A stretch of DNA of 64,000 nt, from positions 18,431,389-18,495,388 of the forward strand of contig NC_063436.1 in assembly GCF_020379485.1 (NCBI RefSeq), in the 5' to 3' direction. Shown piece by piece: positions 33,262 through 43,003 of this stretch (positions are counted from its first letter, which is position 1; every line of letters starts with the position of its first letter). A model generated the notes under the pieces. The model was not told the DNA's origin and did no database searches. It worked only from the letters and a program-made list of their open reading frames with translations. The stretch comes from Brassica napus (taxonomy: Eukaryota > Streptophyta > Magnoliopsida > Brassicales > Brassicaceae). Position numbers and translations under genes: made by a program.

Positions 33262-34176
33262 ATGGATGAAAACAGCAACGATTTCAGTGAGGCAGTTGAC
33301 AAGTGTAAGCTAAAAAAAAACTATTTTGTTCAGCTCTTGTTCTAGAAGCTTCTGCTTTCGTTTCATGATCTGTGTTTGGAAATGGATTCTCTCTTTTGGT
33401 CTTAACTTGCTTGTTGTTGCTGACTCATGGGGGAACCTGGTTCTAGAATCTTTCGGCTGGTTATATATATATTGCTGAGTCTTGAGGTTTCCTTCAGTTT
33501 TATATCAAAGTGTTCTGTTCATCGTTTGTTTCCACAGGTTTCAACATGTACAACCCTCGTTTGAAGATTGACAAGCTTTTGTTTCTCGCTGACCGTGGTG
33601 TAAACCGAACCGAAAGCCTAAGTGTAGCTTGCCGTTTGATAAAGCTCGGAGACAGTCCCAATCTTCTCAGAAGGGTCAGAAGCAAATACAACATGGAAAG
33701 CGATGCTGATGATTCTCTGTGGCTCAGACGAGCTGATGAGCGTTTCTCTCGAGCAAATAGTACTTATGAGTCATCATGCTTTTCTCAGGTAGTTAGTTTC
33801 TTTATCTGAATGCAGTCATGCACTCATATATATTATAATTTTTTCAGAAGCATGATGACTCATAAGTACTATTTGCTTATAAGTATGGTTTTCTCATATA
33901 AACAATACTGATTAAATTGTGTTTTTATGTAGAGTAACTTGGAGCATGATACTTTTATCAATCGCTGCATGGAAGATATGCTGGAGAAGATGCGAACACA
34001 AGCCATACTGAAACTGCTAGAGCCGTACACAACAAAGTTTGAAATTTCATTTCATATCTACCAAACTGGGCGTCACAGAGGATGAAGCGATGGAGTTGTT
34101 GAGGTTGCTGATACTCAACAACGGAGTTCATTGGCTCGTTGATGAAGTGGAATGTTACTTGGTGAGAGTTGATTGA
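33262..34176 (+). pseudogene. Shrunken, frameshifted COP9 signalosome subunit 1 (CSN1/FUS6)-like gene
   Basis: Three exons (33262-33304, 33538-33788, 33933-34085) give 148 residues. The N-terminal part, with CFNMYNPRLKIDKLLFLADR and LWLRRADERF, resembles the segment of CSN1 reading AAL(Y)xGRTKIxRLLFIA. It then jumps to a piece like the CSN1 PCI winged-helix region (DMLEKMRTQAILKLLEPYT). The central TPR-like helices of a normal CSN1 (about 440 residues) are absent. After EPYT the frame stops at 34083; one extra T in the TTT at 34050-34052 would account for this, because the next frame continues with conserved-looking KLGVTEDEAMELLRLLIL to a stop at 34174. CSN1 is a scaffold of the COP9 complex that removes NEDD8 from cullins. 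This copy is probably non-functional or encodes a small fragment. Homology is by eye and moderate. Confidence 0.6.
33753..33876. repeat. Perfect 29-bp inverted repeat across an exon-intron boundary
   Basis: Arm 1 is 33753-33781, inside exon 2 of the CSN1-like gene (starts GCAAATAGTACTTATGAG). Arm 2 is 33848-33876, its exact reverse complement, in the following intron. The 66-nt spacer holds the exon 2 donor. The transcript would fold into a 29-bp stem enclosing the splice donor. Confidence 0.92.
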
Positions 34177-34489
34177 TTACAAAAGCGTGTTGGGTTAACA
34201 AGAGAGCTAATTATTATATTAGTAGTGGTCAACTCAAATGTCTCTGCAATTACTAATTAGGAACTTAAATCCACTTCATGCATCTAGTCGTTTTCCTTTT
34301 CAATGTGAATATCACCACGCTTTGTTTTCACATTTACGGTTTGTCTCAAAGTCCAAAGATGTTCGTTTAGTGAACTGAATGACAAAAATTTCCACCATAA
34401 TAAATTTATTTCAGTGTTAAAAATACTTGGTGGCAGAAGTGGACCAAACACTAACAAAATCAAATACTTTTTTGAAGCATAGGTGGCGA
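34177..34489. other. Spacer between CSN1-like gene and TRIPP promoter, nothing seen
   Basis: No coding signal and no recognised repeat. Confidence 0.4.
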
Positions 34490-34832
34490 GTTCGTGTAGG
34501 TTACTACATCTATAATCTATTACCAAATTTGTAGTTGTAAACTCTTTTTTTCATTACCATGACATTAAGTTTCACTTGTAAAAACTTTCACTAAAATAAA
34601 ACACTTGTGAATTTAATTTTTTTTTTCTTGGGAGTGAAATTAAAATGTAATTTTATTTCTGTTTAAGGGGGTTTTGTATAGCTCTCCACGTCTAACTTCT
34701 CTTGTAGTATCCGGACACTCGACGAAGAAGATCCATCTCTTCGGGCAATCCACAGATCCAATTGAGGACACAATCAGCTTTTGTCTGCTCTTATCGTTGC
34801 TGAAGCTCTTCAATTATTGAGTCACGTAAGTG
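34490..34832 (+). promoter_or_regulatory. Promoter and 5' UTR of TRIPP (copy B of the duplicated module)
   Basis: This is the native copy of the module duplicated at 27084-27697, with one promoter unit (about 34508-34677) and the leader beginning AGCTCTCCACGTCTA (34681). A leader intron probably runs from the GTAAGTG after GAGTCAC (about 34825) to the AG at 34979-34980, just before the ATG at 34998. Confidence 0.65.
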
Positions 34833-34997
34833 CGATCTGGATCGTCGATACCTCGTTAATTGGATCTGAATCAAGTGATTCTTTCATCTTTTGATAAAGT
34901 TACGATCTTTGGCGATAAACTTTATATGGAGATTGAGAGAAATTGACTTTAACACTTTACTCTTCTTCTGTTTGATGCAGTTTTTGTTCTCTGAGTG

Positions 34998-37900
34998 ATG
35001 AATTTCTTGCTCCGATCTGCTTCCTCCGCCACTCACCGCCCTCCGGTGAGCGAACCACCACCAGCTACTCCGCCTCAGCCTCCTCCTCCCGAAGCAACCA
35101 AGCCCGGATCCACTTTGGAAGGGCTCATATCCGAGGAGCCTTTCCCGCAGTATCCATCAGTGGATGAGGATCATTTGGGTGATGGATCTAGAGACGACCA
35201 TGGTAATGGAGAGGCAAATGCAAACACTGGTGGCTTTGGGATGGAGAGGTTCTCAGATGTGTCTGAGGATGAAGGATGGATCTCTATTCCATATAGTATG
35301 ACATCTAACTTTGAACCTTCTTCTCTACTTAATCTAATGTGTTGGTTATCTCTTTTTTATTACAGAGGAGATTCCGGATAACTGGTCTGAGTCTGTTGAT
35401 ATTGAGTCACTACGTTCTCTAGATCGCTCCTTTGTGTTTCCTGGTAGGTAGACGCACTGTTTCTCACATTGTTTAAAACTGTTGTAACATGAGAGACATT
35501 TGTTTCTACTTATAGGGGAGCAGATTCAGATCCTTGCGTGCTTATCTGAAAGCAAAGGAGACGCAGAGATCATCACCCCTTTTAAAGTAGCTGAGGTGAT
35601 GAGCAGAGCTGTACAGAGAAAGCTCTCTGACAATGGGACGAGTACACCGTCAGGAGATGGAGAAACAAGCCCTGATGGTCAGTTTGCAGCTCAGAACGGT
35701 GACAGTCCTGGGAAAGAGAGTTCGGATTCGCAAAAGGATGTATCTGATGGCGAATCGATCTTGAGGATGGAAGATCATCAGAGAAGAACAGAGGACTTGC
35801 TTTCAAAGTTTCAGAAGTCTCATTTCTTCGTTAGGATTGCAGAGTCCGGCGAGCCGCTTTGGTCAAAGAAAAGCTCTCTGGTGGGAGATAGAGAGTTAGA
35901 CAAGAAGAGACCTTGTGTTAGTGCTTTTGTAGATAGAGGAGAGTTCGATCCTAATGTTGCTGGAGGTGTAGCTAGAAGTAAGGCTAAATGCATTGCCTTA
36001 CCCAATGGAGACATAGTGGTATGTGATTGTAACTCTTATTAAGTTGTTGTTTTGATTAAAACTTACTGATTCTCACACAAGATCTTTGTTTGGAAGGGTG
36101 CAGGTCTCTTTACAAGTTTATATCGTTGACTGTCCCAAAGAGCCCATCATTGAGATACTTCAGTTTGAGAAGCATCAGGACGGTAAAGATAGTGACTCGT
36201 ATGGGAACCTTTTGAAGTGGTTGATACCGTTGGACAACACTATCTCTCAGCAACCACGTTCTTTACCACCTCCTGTAAGCTCATCCACCCCAGGAGGTAT
36301 CAGCAGCAGCAATGCACACAAGACATCACTCTCTTCCGGCTCAGGGTCTCAGCTCTTCTCATTCGGCCATTTTAGAAGCTACTCCATGTCAGCTCTCCCG
36401 GCGCCGAACACTGCACCGGTTACTGGACCTGTGAAAACTCAAAGCTCCAAACCATCGTTTGATCTTGAAGATTGGGATAGTTACTCAGGTCAGACACTAA
36501 GGAAGTCTGGGACTGAAGAGCTCTTATCTTTCCGGGGTGTCCCATTGGAGAGGGATAGATTCTCTGTTCGTTGTGGACTCGAAGGCATCTGCATCCCTGG
36601 GAGAAGATGGAGGAGGAAACTTGAAATTATTCAACCTATTGATATTAATTCTTTTGCAGCTGATTGTAATACAGATGATCTTCTCTGCGTTCAGATAAAG
36701 GTGTGTCTCTGTGTTACTATGGTCAGTTGATTTCTTGGATTCGTCTTAAAATTAGTCTTTTTGATTTGCAGAATGTTGCTCCTACACACACTCCAGATAT
36801 TGTTATATACATAGACGCTATAACAATTGTTTTTGAAGAGGCAGGGAAGAGTGCTTCCCCTTCTTCGGTACCAATTGCTTGTATTGAAGCTGGTAACGAG
36901 CACAGTTTGCCCAATTTAACTCTCAGGAAAGGGGAGGAGCATTCGTTCATTGTGAAACCTGCTTTCTCTGTTGGGAGTAATCTGAAGCCTTCTGCTGCGA
37001 GGAAAGAACTCAAGTCATCGAGTTTGTCTCTTCCTTCTGTAAATTTTGAAAGACTAGGGAGCGGTTTAAGTGGTGATCATTATGCGGTGATGGTGTCATG
37101 TCGGTGCAACTACACAGGTAGATAGATCCTTGTTGCTGTAGTTTTTAGCCATGTTTTTGTCTTTCTTGAATGTTTTTTGTTGGGTTCAGAATCAAGGCTG
37201 TTTTTCAAACAACGGACAAAGTGGAGACCGAGAGTTTCTAGGGACCTGATGATCTCTGTTGCGTCTGAAATGTCAGGAGAGCCTTGTGGCCCTCATGGGA
37301 GAGCCTCACAGCTACCTGTTCAGGTCATTATCTCTCTATGGCTATCTTCAGGTCTTTTGTTTTTTTTTTGTAGCTCATACTTTTTTTCTCTATTGGTTTC
37401 AGATTTTGACACTTCAAGCATCTAATTTGACAACTGAAGATCTGTCTTTAACGGTTCTAGCTCCAGCATCCTTCACATCACCTCCCTCTGTGGTGTCCCT
37501 AAACTCCACGCCTACCTCCCCTATAAGCCCATTCCTAGGATTCTCCGAGTTCACAGAGAGGGTACAAACCGAAAAACGCAACACAACGACGCGTAAAGTG
37601 CAGTCGTTACCTTCATTTCCGCTGGAGACAAGGACAGAGGCAGCAACTAATGATGAAATGAATCCTTCTTCAGATGTTGTTCCAAAGAGCGGCTTGGGTT
37701 GTACACATCTCTGGCTACAAAGTCGAGTTCCCTTGGGGTAAACTTATAATAGCAAATATGATTCAATTTATTTTTTCCCCTGCTGGTAATGTTTTACTAT
37801 TGATAACCTGGTTTTTTACTTTCTAAATGCATCAGATGTGTTCCTTCGAAATCTACAGCAACAATCAAGCTAGAGTTACTTCCTTTGACTGACGGCATAA

Positions 37901-38127
37901 TCACTCTGGATACTCTCCAAATCCACGTCAAGGAGAAAGGTAAAACAAAAGAATGTCTAGTTCATAGAACAAGGCAAATCTCTAGTGACCTGCCTGCTCA
38001 TTGTAGATTCTTTTGCTTGATGACTAAAACAATAAATGGGCTTGTGTGTGTGACAGGTCGTAGGTACATTCCAGAGCAGTCACTGAAGATAAACGCTACG
38101 TCAAGCATTTCCTCTGGGATCTTCTAG
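34998..38127 (+). CDS. TRIPP: TRAPP-interacting plant protein TRIPP (At3g17900 type)
   Basis: Nine exons: 34998-35295, 35366-35443, 35516-36018, 36104-36700, 36772-37117, 37190-37323, 37403-37737, 37836-37939 and 38057-38127. They join in frame to 821 residues. The start is the ATG at 34998 (MNFLLRSASSATHRPP); the codon before it is GTG. The proline-rich N-terminus is followed by ISEEPFPQYPSVDEDH and DVSEDEGWISIPYKEIPDNW. Further on are SLQVYIVDCPKEPIIEILQF, ERDRFSVRCGLEGICIPGRRW and C-terminal beta-rich stretches typical of Golgin/TRAPP-associated folds. I recall At3g17900 as a plant-specific subunit of the TRAPPII tethering complex acting at the trans-Golgi and in cytokinesis; the name rests on memory. 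The promoter is duplicated upstream, and F-box paralogues flank the gene. Confidence 0.8.
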
Positions 38128-38735
38128 CCTCACCCAAAACCATTTTTTTTTTGCCTTTATTAGAGCCAAAAAGAGTCACCAAACACTGAGCAGTCTTTGT
38201 TTCACAGGTCCATCTTCACCTCAATAGGCTATTGACTTTTGGTTTCAAGGTTTGAAAGAAAGTTATGTTGTAAAACCACTCTGGATCCTATTTATTTTGA
38301 ACATGTGTTTGCATTTCTTTGACCTTCTTTTGTTTGCAATTGAATTGTTCTGTTAAAACTTGCATAGAGACGACCTTTGTTATCGAATTATATATTTGTT
38401 AATTACTTATATACTCATGTTTCACAAAGAGTGTTTTGACACTTTTTGTTATATAAAAATAGTCATTCTAGAATTCAATGCAACTTATATTTATTTTAAA
38501 CTTAATATTAATTAAAAATTGCATTGATCTTGTAAAAAAAATATTTATACTATTGGTTAAAATAAAATGCGTAATTAATAAGAACAGAAATAACTTCCAA
38601 TTGTTTTTTTTTTAATTTATGTGAAAAGTGTTCTTCGTAAAACATGTTAATCAATAAACCTTTATTATCATGGAAACATTAAAAGAAATGACAACATTTT
38701 CATCCATCAATTGAAAGACATGACAAAGGAAGCTA
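38128..38735. other. Convergent 3' flanks, no further feature
   Basis: Holds the 3' UTRs of TRIPP and of the minus-strand F-box gene. AT-rich, with no coding signal. Confidence 0.45.
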
Positions 38736-39863
38736 CTATGCTAACTCTTCTGGAACATAACCGAACAATGTTGGAACATGCCAGGGGCGAGTTAGCAAAT
38801 ACCAGCGTGATACGCCACTAGGAACCAACCGTAACATGCAGGAGCGATGACTAATATCTCTGGATCCATGACAACACAAAACAACTTTCTTCTCCATGTC
38901 AATGATAAAGAAACTAGTGGGATTCCAAATAAAATGGACATGAGGTTTTAAATCCACTTTTAAGAACATGCACCACGACACAAACGTGGGCCCAATCTCC
39001 TCGGTTATCCATATATTCACCATCACTGTCTCGTTACTCTGGTATAACAACAAAAGATGTTCGTCTCTAACAACCGAGAGAGCCATAGTATCAGAATTAA
39101 ATGGTTCATCATGAGAGGTAGGAACACAAAGACGTTGCAATCTTTCTTTTGAAAAATCAAAACTGAGTAGTGAGTAGTCAAACCCTTTATGATTAGACAA
39201 CACCCAATAAGTATCTCCCTTTAAAGACACACCACCAGGTTGTAAGTAGGCTTGTGTTGTGATGACATCAACACTCCTCCATGAGTTAGAGCCAAACTCA
39301 TAGATTTCAAATCTTAAGTCGCCTTCGAGATTTGCATCAAGTTTCTTCCATGATCCCAGTTTCCCGTGGTCGTAGTAACACGGGAGCCTCAAGATTTTGT
39401 AGTTATGGCACAGTTCGTTCTTGTCGTATCCCATAGCATAGGCACTATTGTAATGCTTCTGCGGTTGGATCCATCTTGTTTTCCCCGAGAAAGGGTTCCA
39501 AACCACAAGCCTGTTTGACTTGGGGTGGGTGCATAGCAACATGCCATCGCAGTGAAAGGCTTTAGTTACATCAACTAGTTCATTATCATGGGGATCAACT
39601 AGGCTAAGTCCATCTACACCAAGTATTGTCTCTGCGTCGAAGTTAGCTCCATGGAGAATAGAACTCAATGAGTATGCCTTGTGATTCAGCATGAGAGCAT
39701 GGTACTGCCTTGTTTTATCAAAGTGCTTCTTGATGAATCTTGGATCTTTGAATAATGCTTGATGGTACCATCGTTTGCACGTAGATCGTAGTCTTCTCAG
39801 AGATTTCACCGGAACCCTTGACAGTATCTCTTCTACCAATTCTTGTGGCAGAGTAGAGATCAT
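38736..39863 (-). CDS. F-box protein with F-box-associated domain
   Basis: A single exon of 375 residues from the ATG at 39863. It begins MISTLPQELVEEILSRVPVK and shares the run SLRRLRSTCKRWYHQALFKD with the F-box gene at 31276, so they are paralogues in opposite orientation on either side of TRIPP. The FBA part shows FHCDGMLLC, LVVWNPFSGKTRWIQP, AMGYDKNELCHNYKILRLP, GVSLKGDTYWVL and SLLSFDFSKERL. No internal stop or frameshift is present. A role as an SCF substrate receptor is inferred; nothing in the sequence tells the target. Confidence 0.9.
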   Translation of the reverse strand: MISTLPQELVEEILSRVPVKSLRRLRSTCKRWYHQALFKDPRFIKKHFDKTRQYHALMLNHKAYSLSSILHGANFDAETILGVDGLSLVDPHDNELVDVTKAFHCDGMLLCTHPKSNRLVVWNPFSGKTRWIQPQKHYNSAYAMGYDKNELCHNYKILRLPCYYDHGKLGSWKKLDANLEGDLRFEIYEFGSNSWRSVDVITTQAYLQPGGVSLKGDTYWVLSNHKGFDYSLLSFDFSKERLQRLCVPTSHDEPFNSDTMALSVVRDEHLLLLYQSNETVMVNIWITEEIGPTFVSWCMFLKVDLKPHVHFIWNPTSFFIIDMEKKVVLCCHGSRDISHRSCMLRLVPSGVSRWYLLTRPWHVPTLFGYVPEELA

Positions 39864-40537
39864 TGTTGTTTCTATTGTGATAAGATATTATGCACAATTT
39901 TTATAATCTTTATACCAAAAAATGCGGACAGAGTTTTAAGTAAATTTTGGAAAGCTCAAAATAGTTTCATACATTTTTTGGCAAGCAAGTAGTAATATTT
40001 TGGGGAAAAAATAACTTGAGTTTCAGTAAAATTCCCTCATTAAAATTAATTTATATTCCGAATGTTCCCTTTTTTATAAGAAAATCAATTTTGTTATTAA
40101 CATTAATGAAATAAAAAATAAGTGTATTGTACATTTATCATTTAAATCTTACATTTTTTGGGATGGTAACAAGTTTGTTTATTCTTAGTTTTTACTCTCG
40201 CACAAAGCCTCTTGACACATCATCCCTTCAATTGTTTCAACATAAAGCTAGATTATATTTGCGAAAAGGCTCGTATTAAGATCACTACCTAAATTCATTC
40301 CAAAATATATGTTATACTACGGAGTTATGTACCAATCCGAACCAAAGTATATTAGCAGGTTATACTAGTACTACGTATCTTAGCATTGCAAGTTGTTAAA
40401 CCAACAGAAATACATTTAGCGCTAGCTACAAACTCGTTGAACCAACATAGAGGTCACATCAATCATTACAATACTATATATTAGTAAAACATATGCTTAG
40501 AAACCTAGTTCAGAGGAAGGAGACTAGAGCTATCTCC
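39864..40537. other. Intergenic, AT-rich
   Basis: Upstream region of the minus-strand F-box gene and 3' flank of the B3 gene. No gene or clear repeat seen. Confidence 0.4.
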
Positions 40538-41776
40538 TCATTGATTGACGAAATGAACTCTAACAGCTGCAACCACACGTCCTGAGAGTTCAAATTCACA
40601 AACTACATTGTCTCCTATTTTGAGGTTGTACTGTTGACATACATCCGCCCAGCCAAGGAAACTAGGTAAATCGTTGTAATACTTAGTTAAGCCATCCACT
40701 TTATTTCCATCGGGAAGAATGAAGTACATGGAGGAATCATGGGGACCAAACTCCAAGCCATACTGCCTAATCACCGGAAGGCCCACATGCTACTTGCACA
40801 AATATGAAAGATATATAGAAAAAGACAAGTCTTAGTTTCAGTTGCAAGTGCAACAAATAAACAGTAACTTTTGTGACTAGAAACTAAAAATGCTACAAGT
40901 ATTACCAGCAAATGATTTGTTTTCTTCAGCGTCTTCGCAAGATAAGGGTTTTGGGGGTTTAAGAGGTATCGCTCAGGGTTTTGCAAATTAGCACAACTCT
41001 TTCTCCCTCGAGTAGCTGTTCTTCCACTTGCTGAAAGTTCAGCAGTCATTACAAAAAAAAAAATAGTCAGTCCATCTTTTTGACTTAGAGATAAAGTATA
41101 ATAGTTTTGAGTTTAATGAACATGAAGATGGTTTCTTTTCAATTTGAATGGTATTACCAGAGGCAGAGGCAGAGGTTGTCTCCTTTTGGGGTTCAAATTC
41201 AAGAGGTGCAGAGATGATCTCTTTTCCATCTTTCTTGAAGATTCTCACTTGGAAATACATAGTTTCTTGGTGTGTGAAGACCAAGGTATCATCTAGACCT
41301 AAGAAGTTGTCATCCACAAACTCATCCCAGTCTTCTTTGATCATAAACAGACCTTTCTTGTCTGGACGGAGCCAGAGTTGCCAAGAATTGTTCCAAGGAA
41401 CACTAAACACCACTCTGTGCTCAAAAGACTCATGGGTGCTTCTCAAGAACTCTTCCGGAATAATCCTCTTTAAGAAACCAAGAAGTCAGAAACAGTTGAG
41501 TAAACAAGTATAACTTGCATGCAAGCTTGATTCGTAGCTAAAATAAACACCAGCAGAAGCATGAACTAAAAAGCTAATGATCATGTATCACATTTGTGTA
41601 AACGTTGAAGATAAACAGATATATAATCTTCTTGGTAACAAAAGCAAGTTCAATGGAACAGAGAGTGGAGATCAGAGATGTACCATGGATTTAGATTTCC
41701 AGTTTTGACCTGGAGACAGAGACTTGGAGAAGCTAGACTTGCTCAGACATTCTTGCATCTTTCTCTCCGGCAACAT
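40538..41776 (-). CDS. REM-type transcription factor with two B3 domains
   Basis: Four exons on the minus strand: 41776-41684, 41467-41158, 41030-40906 and 40789-40538. They join in frame to 259 residues. The first B3 domain (about residues 30-115) reads RIIPEEFLR, RVVFSVPWNNSWQLWLRPDK and FMIKEDWDEFVDDNFLGLDD, ending at YFQVRIFKKDG. The second (about 150-259) is split by introns 2 and 3 and reads NPYLAKTLKKTNHLL, GLPVIRQYGLEF, SFLGWADVCQQYNLKIGDNV and CEFELSGRVVAAVRVHF. B3 domains bind DNA; REM proteins act mostly in reproductive meristems and vernalisation (VRN1 is a member). The DNA target is unknown. An ATG at 41758 (MQECLSKSSF) is an alternative start. I recall no REM gene at this position in Arabidopsis, so it may be another newcomer. 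Confidence 0.8.
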
Positions 41777-42025
41777 TCTTCTCTTCTTCAAATCCAAGAT
41801 CTATTTTGAAAACTAAGGGTTGTGGTCTTTGTGGAGAGCTGATGATCAGTTGCATGTGGTTGTAAAAAGCAAAGCCAAAGTAAATTGTAAACAAAATAAA
41901 CTTATTTTCCTTTTGGAACGTTAAAAGATTTTCAGAAAATAAATAGTTTGTTTATTTACTTGCGTTATTCCTTATCTTACTCGCCGATCGTGCCTTTTTA
42001 TAGATGACGCAATATAGAGGTTTTA

Positions 42026-42169
42026 GGTCATGATTAATTCAGGTCCTGAAGTTTTTAGTTTTTTTCTTAAATAAGAGATATAAAATATGTTTTTTAGCCA
42101 AAAAATATTTAAAAAAAGTCAAATCATGAATTAAAAATCACAAATAAAAAACTAGATTTAATCATGTTT
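42026..42169. mobile_element. Harbinger/Tourist-like MITE, 144 bp
   Basis: Terminal repeats GGTCATGATTAA (left) and TTTAATCATGTTT (right) lie between TTA duplications (42023-42025 and 42170-42172). The same termini occur in the element at 62387-62596, so both belong to one family. TTA targets are typical of PIF/Harbinger MITEs. Non-coding. Confidence 0.6.
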
Positions 42170-42188
42170 TTATAGATTATTAGGGTCG

Positions 42189-42212
42189 GCCCGCCATACG
42201 GGCGGGATATTA
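42189..42212 (+). other. Possible degenerate Helitron 3' end
   Basis: Hairpin CCCGCC-ATAC-GGGCGGG is followed by ATATTAG and T. The arrangement resembles a Helitron terminus but the last tetranucleotide is TTAG instead of CTRR, and no matching 5' end was found. Confidence 0.3.
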
Positions 42213-42947
42213 GTTAATTTGATATTCACTAAATGTTCGAGTTGAAATTTATTTTAAGATTCAAGAATTTGATTATATGTTATGTGTTACTTATTAGTAT
42301 GCGGTGGTATAGTTGTTTTTGGATTATTCTTGCTTTGGTATTGTATCAAATTAACTAATTGTCCAATTCATAATTATAGATGTACAAATGTGGATTTGTG
42401 ATAAAGTTTGATGAGAATACTGTTTTTTAATTATTATTCATAGTGGAGTGTGCATATATCAGAAAGAGGCATATATCAACTTTTATGTTTTTGCGTATGG
42501 TGTATGCATATTTGCTCTACAACATTTGCTTGTAGACTAAAAATTATTTTTTATATTTTTAAAAGAGTAAATATTTAGTCTATAATATAATATGGACATA
42601 TGTATTGACTATATATAGAAGTTGGGTATTATTTTAAAATGACATATGTATAGAAGTTTTTCAACCATTACTTCACTGGCACAAAATATTTATAACTGCA
42701 AATACCTTCTTTTAAAAGAAAAACTAATAAAAATGTGTACAACAAATGTATTTTGATATATATTATATGCATCAAGTTATAAAAGTTGGAAACATTACAA
42801 AACTGTTTGGAGCAAAGTTTTTAACTTCACGATCTTCATCTTGACGTCAGTTCAGTGCCGGCCCTGGCCACAAGCAGAAGAAGCATGAGCTTACAGCCGA
42901 CACGATAATAAATATTTTTGCGGCCACATATTTATAAAAAGTGACTT

Positions 42948-43003
42948 TAGCCTAGTGGTTCTAAGAGAAATTACCAGTGCTGGAGGTGCTGGGTTCAATT
43001 ACC
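42948..43003 (+). other. SINE-like Pol III promoter boxes
   Basis: TAGCCTAGTGG (42948-42958) fits the tRNA A box and GGTTCAATTACC (42992-43003) fits the B box, about 34 nt apart as in tRNA-derived SINEs. No acceptor stem or target duplication was identified, so this is only a candidate. Confidence 0.35.

Noticed and set aside
34995..34997. Extra N-terminal residue for TRIPP
   Set aside because: The codon is GTG; ATG is at 34998.
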